From NCBI GenBank assembly GCA_964584165.1, contig CAZOYW010000003.1, positions 59,762-123,761 of the forward strand: a DNA stretch of 64,000 nt. Direction: 5' to 3'. Position numbers and translations under genes: made by a program. Numbering within the stretch: the first letter of the stretch is position 1; every line of letters begins with the position of its first letter. The notes under the pieces are model-generated. The model worked only from the letters and a program-made list of their open reading frames with translations, was not told the origin of the DNA and made no database searches. This document shows, piece by piece, positions 46,140 to 54,654 of this stretch. This stretch comes from CAZKCI01 sp964584165 (GTDB lineage: Bacteria; Auribacterota; Erginobacteria; Erginobacterales; CAZKCI01).

Positions 46140-48560
46140 ATGCGCCAATCCCCGCCCATGGACACGGCCGGCTCGAAGCGCCCGTTCTGGGGAACCCTGG
46201 AGTCGGGGCCCCTCTGGAAGCCGGTTCTCTGGGTCTTCCTCTTCGGGCTCTGCGAGCGGCTGATCGTGAGCCTCGTCCTTTTCCATCGCTGGGGCTGGCA
46301 CACGGTCTCCGGAATCGAGCTCTGGTTTTACTACGGGGTGGCCAAGGGCACTTTCGCCCTTTACTCCGCCTTCGACCCCTCCTGGTGGATCCTGAAGGTC
46401 CTGGGGTTTCTCTTCTCCGGCGAGGTCCTTCTTTACTCCATCTTTTTTATATCCTCCTTCTGCTCCGCGGTCAACGGGGCGCTCTTCTGCTTCCTCCTCT
46501 CCCGCCTCCACGACCGCAAGACCGGGCTGCTCGCCGGGGTCATCTATACCTCGATGGTCCTCCCGATGTTCAACAGCGCGGGGACCGTGACCCACGACAT
46601 CTTCGCCGAGCCCTACCTGATCCTGGCGGTCTACGGCGCGGCGCAGGCCTTCCGGACCAAGGGATGGCGGGCGGCGGCCTATGCCGCCCTCTCCGCCCTC
46701 TGCATCTTCCTGGGCAAGAACGTGGGCCCCTCCGTCTTCGTCTCGGTGGGCGCGATCGTCATCTTCCTCCTCTGGCGCGGCGTGCTCGTCTTCCTGGGCG
46801 ATGACCCCCGCCGCCGCCTGGCCGCCTTCGCCGCGGTATCCCTCGGAATCCTCGGCTTGGTGACCCTGGGCTCCTGCCTCCTCTTCAAGGTCCTCCATCC
46901 CCACTCCCTGATCGTCGCCGCGGCCGCCTTGGTCCTGTACTACGCCCTCTTCCAGTGGATCCGCATCGGGATGGCGGCGGGGAGGCTCAAGGATTTCATC
47001 CCCCTGGCGGCCTTCCTGGCCGTGATCGCCGTCCTGCTCGTCCTCCTCCACGTTTACGTCATGCCCGCCTTCAAGGAGTACACCTTCGACCGGGCGCTGG
47101 CCGAGCGAGGAGTGGACGTCCGGGCCCAGATCAAGGCGGGCTCGGGCGACGTGCTCGCCACCTCCGAGGGCGACTACTGGCTCCGCTTCAACTTCCTCAT
47201 CTTCTTCGCCCCGGTCGGCCTCTATATCGCTTTTCGCAAGCGGGACGTCCTGGTCTGGGGGATGGTCCTCGCCGGTTTCCTGGCGGCGCTGGCCGCCGAC
47301 CGGGGGACCCGGCCGCTCTCCATGGGCGCGGCCTGGGCGGCCGCGCTCGCCCTGGCCAACTGGTCGGTCGCCTTCGACTGGGCGGTGGCGGCGGCGCTGG
47401 CCTTCGTCACCGGCTACTTCGGAGGGCGCTACTCGACCGAGTACGCGGTGATCTTCCCGGTCGGCGCCCTGGTGCTGTATCTCTGCGTCCAGTGGCCCAG
47501 CCGGGGGACGAAGCTGGGGGGGTCGATCCTCTCCGTCTCCTTGAGCCTCCTCTGGCTGCTCCTGGGCTCGCTCCTGGGGCTCAAGGTATTGCGGGCCCGC
47601 CAGGCCGGGGACGCGGCGGCCTTCGATTCCATCCGGAAGTACTGGACGGTCCAGTCCTGCCTCCTCGTCCCGTCCCTCATCCTTCTCCTGGAAGCCTTCC
47701 TCCGCCGCCCGCTCCCCTCCCGGAAGAGCCGGGATCCTTGCGCCCAGGAAGCCGCCCGCTGGTTCGGGCGGGATCCCGTCCGCTTCTCCCTCCTTCTCGG
47801 CTGGGGACTCCTCGCCCTCTCCCTCCTCGCGGTCGCGGCCGTCTACGCCGACCTCCTCGCGGGGAAGACTCCGGCGGTGGCGGGGAGCGGGCTCAAGGGG
47901 ACGATCGGCTTCCTCTGGAATAACCTCTATCTCCTCCTCCCCCCGGCGGTCGGGGGCCTGATCTTCCTCCTCGCCTTCCCGCGCCGCGGCGAGGCCAGCC
48001 GGCCCTTCTACTGGGGGATCGCTGCCGCCTGCTTTCTCTTCGCCACCGTCATCCCCTCGATGAACCAGACTCCCAAGTCCAGCGAGGCGGAATACCGGAT
48101 CTACCGCTGGCTAGAGGCCAACGCCCCCCGGACGGGCAAGATCATGGTCCCCTGGAGCGACGGCTATCTGGCCGAGTCGATCTCGGGCCTCCCCTCGATC
48201 TTCTCCCCCCACCACATCGATTTCGAACTCCCCCGCCTTTACTGGCAGAGCGAGGAGGAGGCGGCCCTCTCCCTCCTCGCCCACGGCGTCCGGTATATCC
48301 TGATCTCCACCAAGTACTTCCGCTTGATGGCCTACAACCCCACGACCGGGGAGTTCCAATACTCCTTCTCCCCCGATATCATCTACCAGCCGCAACAGGC
48401 AGGCATCGCCAAGATCGCCCAGCTGGAGAAGACCGCCCTTTTCCAGCTTCTTTACAAGCCCCAGGACCTGAAAAGGTTCCGCCTTCTGCACCGGGAGGTC
48501 GAGTCGAGCGACCCCGACCCCCGCCGGCGGGAGGCCTTCCTGGCCTACTCCGTCAATTAA
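46140..48560 (+). CDS. Large polytopic membrane protein, STT3/GT-C-like
   Basis: An 806-residue protein with about 13-15 membrane spans followed by a soluble C-terminal domain. The soluble part has KIMVPWSDGYLAESISGLPS, EEEAALSLLAHGVRYILIST, which resembles the WWDYGYW region and GVDYILV strand of STT3/AglB oligosaccharyltransferases. The N-terminal loop carries WYYGVAKG-like and DIFAEPYLILAVYG stretches with acids that could bind metal. GT39/GT-C membership is likely, STT3-type function is inferred. It would move a lipid-linked glycan onto an acceptor outside the membrane. The stop codon lies in a palindrome. Confidence 0.75.
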   Translation: MRQSPPMDTAGSKRPFWGTLESGPLWKPVLWVFLFGLCERLIVSLVLFHRWGWHTVSGIELWFYYGVAKGTFALYSAFDPSWWILKVLGFLFSGEVLLYSIFFISSFCSAVNGALFCFLLSRLHDRKTGLLAGVIYTSMVLPMFNSAGTVTHDIFAEPYLILAVYGAAQAFRTKGWRAAAYAALSALCIFLGKNVGPSVFVSVGAIVIFLLWRGVLVFLGDDPRRRLAAFAAVSLGILGLVTLGSCLLFKVLHPHSLIVAAAALVLYYALFQWIRIGMAAGRLKDFIPLAAFLAVIAVLLVLLHVYVMPAFKEYTFDRALAERGVDVRAQIKAGSGDVLATSEGDYWLRFNFLIFFAPVGLYIAFRKRDVLVWGMVLAGFLAALAADRGTRPLSMGAAWAAALALANWSVAFDWAVAAALAFVTGYFGGRYSTEYAVIFPVGALVLYLCVQWPSRGTKLGGSILSVSLSLLWLLLGSLLGLKVLRARQAGDAAAFDSIRKYWTVQSCLLVPSLILLLEAFLRRPLPSRKSRDPCAQEAARWFGRDPVRFSLLLGWGLLALSLLAVAAVYADLLAGKTPAVAGSGLKGTIGFLWNNLYLLLPPAVGGLIFLLAFPRRGEASRPFYWGIAAACFLFATVIPSMNQTPKSSEAEYRIYRWLEANAPRTGKIMVPWSDGYLAESISGLPSIFSPHHIDFELPRLYWQSEEEAALSLLAHGVRYILISTKYFRLMAYNPTTGEFQYSFSPDIIYQPQQAGIAKIAQLEKTALFQLLYKPQDLKRFRLLHREVESSDPDPRRREAFLAYSVN

Positions 48561-48597
48561 ATAATAGGCCTCCGGAGGAGGCCCATTATTTAATTGA
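48553..48597. terminator. Stop-codon palindrome after the STT3-like gene (21-base arms)
   Basis: TCAATTAAATAATAGGCCTC onwards (48553-48573, with the TAA) faces 48577-48597 with one mismatch. No T-tract. Confidence 0.8.
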
Positions 48598-48706
48598 AAT
48601 TCGCCGAAGATGTATTATATTTCCCCACCCATAGCCTGTTCCCACGGGAAGCGGCTCTTCTCGGGCTAGGGGTCATCTTCCCCGAGCCAACAGAGACGGC
48701 GAACTC

Positions 48707-48755
48707 CTTTTTGCTCCGCGGATTTTGGCGGAGCAAAAAGCCGCGGAGCAAAAAG
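48707..48755 (+). promoter_or_regulatory. Two-way hairpin (one left arm, two right arms) in front of the TPR gene
   Basis: CTTTTTGCTCCGCGG at 48707-48721 can pair with GCGGAGCAAAAAG at 48728-48740 (13 pairs) or with CCGCGGAGCAAAAAG at 48741-48755 (15 pairs). The second right arm holds the GGAG ribosome site and ends at the ATG. Pairing with the first arm frees the ribosome site, pairing with the second hides it. Confidence 0.75.
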
Positions 48756-49418
48756 ATGGACAAACTGACCCGCAAAGAACTCCAGCATGACGGACTGGTG
48801 GACGCGGTCTCCTCCAGCGCCGCCCACTTCCAGACCCATTCCCGGGCCTATATCGCCGCCGGGGCGTCCCTGCTCGTCCTGATCCTGCTTGTCGCGCTCT
48901 TCCTCTACCGCCGCTCCGCCGGCCAGGCCGAGGCTTCCCGCCTCCTCAACAGCGCCCGCAGCGCCGCGGAATTGGAGGCGATCGTGGAGAAATACCCGGC
49001 TAGCGAGGCCGCCCCCCTGGCCCTCCTCTCGCTGGCCGACTTCCTCTTCCGCCAGGGGCAGTATGAGGCCGCCCAGGGACGCTATCGCCGTTTCGTCGAA
49101 TCCTACCCCGAGCACGAGTCGGCCGCCTTCGCCCAGATGGGGCTCGGCTACTGCCAGGAGGCCTTGGGGCAGCTTCCGGAAGCGCTCGACGCCTACCGCC
49201 TCGTCGAGGGGAAATACCCCGGCTCCTCGCTGGGAGCGGAGGCGCTTTTCAACGCCGCCCGGATTCAGAACGCCCTGGGATCGCCCTCCGAAGCCCAGAT
49301 CACCTACGGCCTGATCGTCAGCCAGTATCCGCAGAGCGCGTTCGCCGCCTCGGCCCGGGAGGCCGCGGCGCGCCTGAGCGCAAGGCCCGCTGCCTCCCCG
49401 CCGGTCCCGACGCCGTAA
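48756..49418 (+). CDS. Membrane-anchored TPR protein (YfgM-like)
   Basis: A 220-residue protein: a cytoplasmic N-terminus (MDKLTRKELQHDGLVDAVSS), one membrane span (YIAAGASLLVLILLVALFLY) and TPR-like repeats (EAIVEKYPASEAAPLALLSL, QYEAAQGRYRRFVESYPEHE, LPEALDAYRLVEGKYPGSSL). This layout is that of YfgM/TPR_21 proteins, which assist periplasmic chaperones such as PpiD. A PpiD-like gene lies at 20131. The ATG at 48756 was chosen over a TTG at 48594, which would translate repeat DNA. The stop lies in a foldback element. Confidence 0.82.
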   Translation: MDKLTRKELQHDGLVDAVSSSAAHFQTHSRAYIAAGASLLVLILLVALFLYRRSAGQAEASRLLNSARSAAELEAIVEKYPASEAAPLALLSLADFLFRQGQYEAAQGRYRRFVESYPEHESAAFAQMGLGYCQEALGQLPEALDAYRLVEGKYPGSSLGAEALFNAARIQNALGSPSEAQITYGLIVSQYPQSAFAASAREAAARLSARPAASPPVPTP

Positions 49419-49653
49419 GGCCTCAGCAGCGCGGTGGGGGCCTAGCCCGATCGAAATCGAGGAGACGATGCCACCTCTTGCGCCTTCCGCCCTATCCCCA
49501 AGGATTGCGCTTTCGGAGTGCGGCGGCACGACGCCGCTTTGAGTCGCTCCAACGCTTCCCCGCGGTACTAAAGCGGCGTCGTGCCGCCGCACTCCAAAGC
49601 GCCCCGAAAATAATTCGGGGCGCGGGCCCTCACCGCGCTGCTGAGGCCTTACG
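49414..49653. repeat. 240-base nested foldback element starting in the stop codon of the TPR gene
   Basis: Outer arms of 23 bases (49414-49436, CGTAAGGCCTCAGCAGCGCG on, and 49631-49653) are perfect inverses and include the TAA stop. Inner arms of 26 bases (49515-49540, GGAGTGCGGCGGCACGACGC on, and 49570-49595) are also perfect. No gene is seen in the gap 49419-49754. A leader for the porin gene follows. Confidence 0.85.
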
Positions 49654-49754
49654 GCGGCAGGCATTTTTGGCTTGACGGGGTTGACCCCCCTTGATACCTT
49701 CGGCGCGTTGTACTTATGCGCGACCGGAACGGAAACGACAAGAAGGAGGTTGTG

Positions 49755-51104
49755 ATGATGAAAAGACTGGTGCTGGCCATCCTGGCCTTGGCGGCGATCT
49801 TCGCCCTGGGCCGGGACCTCAAGGCCGAGGTCCAGAACGTCCGCTTGGGGGGGGACATCCGGACCCGGTTCTACTACACCAAGAACCTCTACGACCTGAC
49901 CAGCGACGCCGACGACGACGATTTCTACATCCGCCAGCTCTCCCGGGTTTCCGCGGAGGCCGACCTCACCGACAACGTGTGGGCGGTGGCCACCGTGGAG
50001 GCGGACGGGGTCTGGGGGCAGTACGTCGCCCACAAGGAGACGGTGACCGACTCCTCCGGCGCGGTGATCGGGGACCGCTGGGTCAAAGAGGACAACGAGT
50101 GGGACGTCGACATCGCCGAGGCCTATCTTCAGATCAGCGAGATCTTCTACAGCCCGCTCACCGTCAAGTTCGGGCGGCAGTATCTCCAGTACGGGCGGGG
50201 CTTCCTCATCTCCAGCCGCGACTGGCGCTACCGGTTCGACGCCGTCCGGGCGATCTTCGATTTCTTCCCCTGGACGATCGACCTTCTCTACTCCCGCCTC
50301 ACCGAGTCCGACCAGGCGATCACCGGCGGCTGGGGCAAGGGCGCCGATGACGAGGACCTCTTCGGGGTGAACTTCAACTACCAGGAGGACCTCTGGTCCC
50401 TGGAAGGCTACGTCTTCGGCATCCGGGACGCGATCAACGACGAGGACCTCGTGGGCGGCGAGGACAAGGACGCCCCGGTGGCGGTGGGCATCCGCGCCGA
50501 CGCCTCCCCGGTCGAGGCCCTCGACCTCTGGGGCGAGTTCTGCTACGAGCTGGGCTCCTACCAGGCCGCGGGATCGGACGAGGACGCCGACATCAAGGCT
50601 TTCGGCTTCGACCTGGGCGCGGTCTACGTCTTCGACGTGACCTGGGAGCCGGCCCTGGCCCTCTCCTACACCTTCGGCTCGGGCGACGACGGCGACGACG
50701 CGGACGACTACAAGTTCTTCAACCCGCTCTTCAACAACACCTACTACGGCTACGCCTACTCGCCGCTGGTCTCCAACATCGGGATTTTGAACGGGCAGCT
50801 CTCGATGGTCCCCTCCGAGGACTTCACCCTGATCCTCGACCTCTTCTACTACATGCAGAACGAGGAAACGGTCATGTCCATGGGCGACCCCGGTAAGGAC
50901 AAGGGCGGCGTGATGTGGCCGACCGACGGGGAGGACAACGATCTGGGGATGGAACTGGACGCCATCGCCGAGTACGACTACAGCGAGGACCTCTCCACGC
51001 AGCTGGTCTTCGCCTGGTTCAAGCCGGGCGACGCGTACAAGACCGACCTCTTCGATCCGGACGACGTTTTCGAGATCCGGGCGGAGCTCCTGGTCAGCTT
51101 CTAA
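49755..51104 (+). CDS. Alginate-export (AlgE)-like outer-membrane beta-barrel
   Basis: A 449-residue porin-like protein. The signal peptide (MMKRLVLAILALAAIFALGR) ends at LKAEVQ. The body is alternating strands: VRLGGDIRTRFYYTKN, FYIRQLSRVSAEADLTDNVW, VKFGRQYLQYGRGFLISSRD (the typical GRQ..YG..F of the family), FDAVRAIFDFFPWTIDLLYS and the last strand VFEIRAELLVSF with terminal Phe. An exporter or porin for acidic polysaccharide is the family role; here only the barrel is certain. AAGGAGG lies at 49743-49749. A strong two-way terminator follows. Confidence 0.87.
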   Translation: MMKRLVLAILALAAIFALGRDLKAEVQNVRLGGDIRTRFYYTKNLYDLTSDADDDDFYIRQLSRVSAEADLTDNVWAVATVEADGVWGQYVAHKETVTDSSGAVIGDRWVKEDNEWDVDIAEAYLQISEIFYSPLTVKFGRQYLQYGRGFLISSRDWRYRFDAVRAIFDFFPWTIDLLYSRLTESDQAITGGWGKGADDEDLFGVNFNYQEDLWSLEGYVFGIRDAINDEDLVGGEDKDAPVAVGIRADASPVEALDLWGEFCYELGSYQAAGSDEDADIKAFGFDLGAVYVFDVTWEPALALSYTFGSGDDGDDADDYKFFNPLFNNTYYGYAYSPLVSNIGILNGQLSMVPSEDFTLILDLFYYMQNEETVMSMGDPGKDKGGVMWPTDGEDNDLGMELDAIAEYDYSEDLSTQLVFAWFKPGDAYKTDLFDPDDVFEIRAELLVSF

Positions 51105-51105
51105 G

Positions 51106-51155
51106 CTAAAAAAAATGGCCCTTCCCGCCGTTGCGGGAAGGGCCATTTTTTTTAG
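51106..51155. terminator. Two-way intrinsic terminator, 23-base perfect stem
   Basis: 51106-51128 (CTAAAAAAAATGGCCCTTCC on) pairs with 51133-51155 around CGTT. It gives a T-run on either strand, immediately after the porin stop codon. Confidence 0.93.
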
Positions 51156-51274
51156 GATGATGCGCCCTACATTGTATGCCAAGAGATTGCTTTGTCCCCT
51201 TCGCTTAAGCTCGGGGTTCTCGCAATGACCGGAATCATGTAAGGTTACTTCCGGGACAGCCCACTAGGTTGGAC

Positions 51275-52687
51275 ATGCCCATGCGCCGTCTCCTGAAATG
51301 GCTTCTCTTCCTCCTCTTCGCCTCGGGATACCTCTGGGCCAAGTCGTACGCCATCCACTACACGGCGAGCGGGGACGAGAACGCCTATTTCTACATGGCC
51401 AAGCTGATGGCCGGGGGGAAGGTCTTCTACCGGGACTTTTTCTTCGCCCACCCCCCGCTGGAGCTTCTCCTCCTCGCCGCCATCTACGCCCTCTTCGGCT
51501 TCCAGCTCCTCCTCTTCAAGCTCACCGCAGTTCTCCCCCCCCTGATCGCCGCCGCCTTCCTCTACCACCGCTTCTGGAAGATCGGCCGGGCGGGGGCGGG
51601 GGTCGCCTTCCTCGCCCTCTTCCTCTTCGACTACGAGTTCCTCAAGATCTCGAGCCACCCCTTCGGACTCTCCCTGACCGGCGCTCTTCTGATGATGTCG
51701 CTCTACTTCTTTCTCGAGGAGAGGCCGCTCGCGGCGGGGATCTTCTGGGGGCTGGGCGCGCTGGTCGGCCTCTACGCCCTGCCCTGGGGGGCGGCGGCCG
51801 GCGCTTATTATCTCCTCCGGGGGGGAGGCAAGCGGCCGCTGGCCCGCTTCCTTCTCGGCTTCGCCGCCGTCTTCCTCCCGGTCAACGGCGCCCTCCTTCT
51901 CCTCTTCCGGGGCGACTATCTCAACCCGGTCTTCCTCTATCACTTCCGAAAGCCGCCCGGCCAGGAGGCCGTGGCCGACGTGATCATCCGGGTGATCCGG
52001 CGCAACCTCCCCCTCTTCTTCGCTCCCTTCCTCTATGTCTGGGAAAAGAAGGAGGCCAAGGGATGGACGGTCCTGGCCGCCGGCGCCGGATACTTCGCCA
52101 TCCTCTGCGGGCTGAACCCGCTCTTCACCCAGTACTTCATGCTCCCCCTGCCGTTTCTTTCCTGGATCGGGGCGGCGGGGCTGGAGGGGGTCGTCCGCCG
52201 GGCCCTTCGGCCCTGGGCGCGGCGCCTGGCCGCCGCGGGGATAGGGATCGCCGTCGCCCTCGCCTCCGCGGACTCCGTTCGCCGCTACCTCGTCCACGAG
52301 CGCGGGACCGATTTCCAGAACCTCTCCGCCTGCCTCGACCTGATCGGTAAGAACTGCGGGCCGGACGAGGTCATCTTCGGCCAGGTCACCTGCGCCCCCC
52401 TCCTCGCCCTCCTGAGCGGCCGCGAGCTCGCCCTGGGGATGGTGGACACCAACCCCATGCGCTTCCTCTCCGGACTGGCGTCGATCGAGGAGACGCTCTC
52501 GGCGCTGGAGAAGGAGGATCGGCTCGCCCTCCTCGTTCTCCAGGAGGACCGCCTCTGGACCGACCCGCGGGTCCTCCGCTTCCTGGAGGGGCGCTTCGCC
52601 CCGGCCGCCGTCTTTGAGGAGTCGGGCGAGAGGGTTTACCTATTCATCCGGGCGTCTCCGGGCGGCCAACCGGTGGGCGATCCGTAG
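51275..52687 (+). CDS. GT39-type membrane glycosyltransferase
   Basis: A 470-residue polytopic protein. After the first span the loop reads HYTASGDENAYFYMAKLMAG (acidic GDE) and VFYRDFFFAHPPLELLLLAA, as in PMT_2/GT39 proteins. About ten spans and a soluble tail follow. ATG at 51275 was taken; TTG at 51269 and ATG at 51281 are alternatives. The last residues (VGDP) and the stop codon come from a dispersed GC-rich element that also ends rmuC. Confidence 0.87.
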   Translation: MPMRRLLKWLLFLLFASGYLWAKSYAIHYTASGDENAYFYMAKLMAGGKVFYRDFFFAHPPLELLLLAAIYALFGFQLLLFKLTAVLPPLIAAAFLYHRFWKIGRAGAGVAFLALFLFDYEFLKISSHPFGLSLTGALLMMSLYFFLEERPLAAGIFWGLGALVGLYALPWGAAAGAYYLLRGGGKRPLARFLLGFAAVFLPVNGALLLLFRGDYLNPVFLYHFRKPPGQEAVADVIIRVIRRNLPLFFAPFLYVWEKKEAKGWTVLAAGAGYFAILCGLNPLFTQYFMLPLPFLSWIGAAGLEGVVRRALRPWARRLAAAGIGIAVALASADSVRRYLVHERGTDFQNLSACLDLIGKNCGPDEVIFGQVTCAPLLALLSGRELALGMVDTNPMRFLSGLASIEETLSALEKEDRLALLVLQEDRLWTDPRVLRFLEGRFAPAAVFEESGERVYLFIRASPGGQPVGDP

Positions 52688-52803
52688 GCGCGGGCCTTGA
52701 AGGCCCGCGCGCCGGCTCCCCGGGCCCGCGGACATGAATGTCCGCGGCTATGGCCGGCGAACGTGGTGATCCGTAGGCGCGGACATTAATGTCCGCGCGG
52801 CCA
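52676..52803. repeat. GC-rich dispersed element pair
   Basis: GCGATCCGTAGGCGCGGGCC with TTGAAGGCCCGCGCG, then GATCCGTAGGCGCGGACATT with AATGTCCGCGCGG. The TAG in the first copy is the stop codon of the GT39 gene. A third copy ends rmuC. Confidence 0.8.
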
Positions 52804-52829
52804 GGGGGAGAAGCGAAAGGAAGGTATCC

Positions 52830-53831
52830 GTGGAAATAATCGCCGCCGCCGCTTTTCTGCTCCTTCTGGGAGTGATCGTCTATCTGGCCGTCCGCTCCGA
52901 CCGGAAGCTCGCGGATCTTCGCCGCCTCCAGGAGGACGGCCGGGGCTTAAGCCTGATGCAGGAGCAGCTCGGACAGCTCTCCGAACGACTGGACCGTCGT
53001 CTCGAGGGCGTGAACCGCCAGCTCCAGACGACCACCGGGGACATCGGCCGCTCGATCGCCGTGGTCAGCGAGGGGCTGGGGAAGGTCTCGGAGGCCACCC
53101 AGAAGGTCTTCGAGGCCGCCCGCGACATCTCGGGACTGGAGAAGCTGCTCCGGGCGCCCAAGTTCCGGGGGGGGTTGGGCGAGCTCATCCTGGGCGACCT
53201 CCTCTCGGAGGTCCTTCCCCCGTCCGCCTTCGCCCTCCAGCACCGTTTTCTAAGCGGGGAGACAGTGGACGCGGCGATCCGGATCGGGGAGAGGCTGGTC
53301 CCGGTGGACTCCAAGTTCCCCCTGGAGAACTTCCGCCGCCTCCTTGAGGTCCCGGAGGAGGCGGCGCGCGCCGGCGGGAAGAAGGCCTTCGTCCGGGACG
53401 TGAAGAAGCACGTCGAGGCCATCGCCATGAAATACATCCTCCCCGACGAGGGGACCTTCGATTTCGCCCTGATGTACATCCCGGCCGAGTCCGTCTACTA
53501 CGAGCTGATCGTCCGGGACGAGGAGGCGGGGGAGGAGGGGGGGATCTATCAGCACGCCCTCGCGAAGCGGGTGATCCCGGTCTCCCCCAGTTCCTTCTTC
53601 GCCTACCTGCAGGTGATCGTGCTGGGGCTGAAGGGGCTCGCGGTCGAGAAGTCCGCCCGGGAGGTCGTCGCCCTCCTCGACCGCCTGCGCGGGGACTTCG
53701 GCCGCTTCCGGGAGGATTTCGCGACCGTGGGAACGCACCTCACGAACGCGCGCTCCCGCTACGACGACGCCGCCCGCCGCCTCGAGCGCTTTGACGAGAA
53801 GCTTGCGATCGCCGGCCGCGGCGATCCGTAG
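52830..53831 (+). CDS. rmuC: RmuC family DNA recombination protein
   Basis: A 333-residue protein with an N-terminal membrane anchor (MEIIAAAAFLLLLGVIVYLA), a coiled coil (residues 25-95) and a nuclease-like RmuC core: LEKLLRAPKFRGGLGELILG, PVDSKFPLENFRRLLE, KHVEAIAMKYILPDEGTFDF, ALMYIPAESVYYELI and AKRVIPVSPSSFFAYLQVI. RmuC limits inversions at short inverted repeats, which is notable in a window so rich in them. GAAAGGAAGGTATCC precedes the GTG start at 52830. The last codons (GDP and stop) lie in the dispersed element. Confidence 0.92.
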   Translation: MEIIAAAAFLLLLGVIVYLAVRSDRKLADLRRLQEDGRGLSLMQEQLGQLSERLDRRLEGVNRQLQTTTGDIGRSIAVVSEGLGKVSEATQKVFEAARDISGLEKLLRAPKFRGGLGELILGDLLSEVLPPSAFALQHRFLSGETVDAAIRIGERLVPVDSKFPLENFRRLLEVPEEAARAGGKKAFVRDVKKHVEAIAMKYILPDEGTFDFALMYIPAESVYYELIVRDEEAGEEGGIYQHALAKRVIPVSPSSFFAYLQVIVLGLKGLAVEKSAREVVALLDRLRGDFGRFREDFATVGTHLTNARSRYDDAARRLERFDEKLAIAGRGDP

Positions 53832-53903
53832 GCGCGGGCCTTGAAGGCCCGCGCGCTATCCCCCCCGGGCGCGCGGACATGAATCTTGGCGCCTACGGAA
53901 AGA
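53820..53903. repeat. GC-rich dispersed element at the rmuC 3' end
   Basis: GCGATCCGTAGGCGCGGGCC with TTGAAGGCCCGCGCG is identical to 52676-52711 and provides the rmuC stop codon. GCGCGCGGACATGAATC follows. Confidence 0.8.
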
Positions 53904-53982
53904 TGGCGAGCGGGCAAAATCCAGGTATGGTATCTTTAAAAACCGACCGGAACCTGTAAAACGCGTATTGCGGCAATCCGCC

Positions 53983-54654
53983 ATGCCACATCTCATACTC
54001 GCCTTGCCCATCCTCCTCTTCTCGGTGATCGTGCACGAGGTCGCCCACGGCTGGGTGGCGCTGCGCTGCGGCGACCCCACCGCCCGGGACGCCGGGCGGC
54101 TGACCTTGAACCCGCTGCCGCACATCGAGCTCTTCTCCACCATCCTTCTCCCCGCCCTCTGCCTGATCTCGAGGCTGGGGTTCTTCATCGCCTCCGCTCG
54201 CCCCGTCCCGGTCAACCCCCAACTTCTCCGCGGCGGGGAGCGCGACCATCTCAAGGTGACGCTGGCCGGGCCCTTCTCCAACTTCCTCCTCGCCCTCGCC
54301 GCCGCCCTCCTCGCCCTCCTGGCGGCGGCCCTCAACCGGGAGGCGGATTCGGCGACGCTCGCGGCCGGGATCGTCCTCCTGAACAGCGCGGTCGCGATCA
54401 ACCTCATCCTCTTCAATTTCAACCTCCTCCCTCTTCCCCCGCTCGACGGCTCCTGGGTCCTCTTCCACTTCCTCCCCGCCGCCTGGAAGGGGGGATTTCT
54501 CCGCCTCCAGCGCCACGGCTTCCTCCTCCTGATCGCCCTCCTCGCCCTCTCCTCCTCGCTCGGGGGCGGCTTCGACGTTTTCGATGTCCTCTTCTACCCG
54601 TCCCAAAAACTGATGCTGGCCTTCGGCATCCTGCAAAGGAGACTCCTCTCATGA
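53983..54654 (+). CDS. Site-2 protease family (M50) membrane metallopeptidase
   Basis: A 223-residue protein with about six membrane spans. Zinc ligands are HEVAH at residues 18-22 (SVIVHEVAHGWVALRCGDPT), with the third ligand in NLLPLPPLDGSWVL (the NPxPPLDG motif, here LLPLPPLDG). AGRLTLNPLPHIELFSTILL and VTLAGPFSNFLLAL are also typical. It cuts substrates inside the membrane. ATG at 53983 was preferred to TTG at 53968. The end overlaps the next gene by four bases. Confidence 0.92.
   Translation: MPHLILALPILLFSVIVHEVAHGWVALRCGDPTARDAGRLTLNPLPHIELFSTILLPALCLISRLGFFIASARPVPVNPQLLRGGERDHLKVTLAGPFSNFLLALAAALLALLAAALNREADSATLAAGIVLLNSAVAINLILFNFNLLPLPPLDGSWVLFHFLPAAWKGGFLRLQRHGFLLLIALLALSSSLGGGFDVFDVLFYPSQKLMLAFGILQRRLLS

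Noticed and set aside
48666..51182. An 838-codon minus-strand frame across the TPR and AlgE-like genes
   Set aside because: It runs antisense over two well-supported genes, a nested foldback and a terminator; no motif is recognisable.
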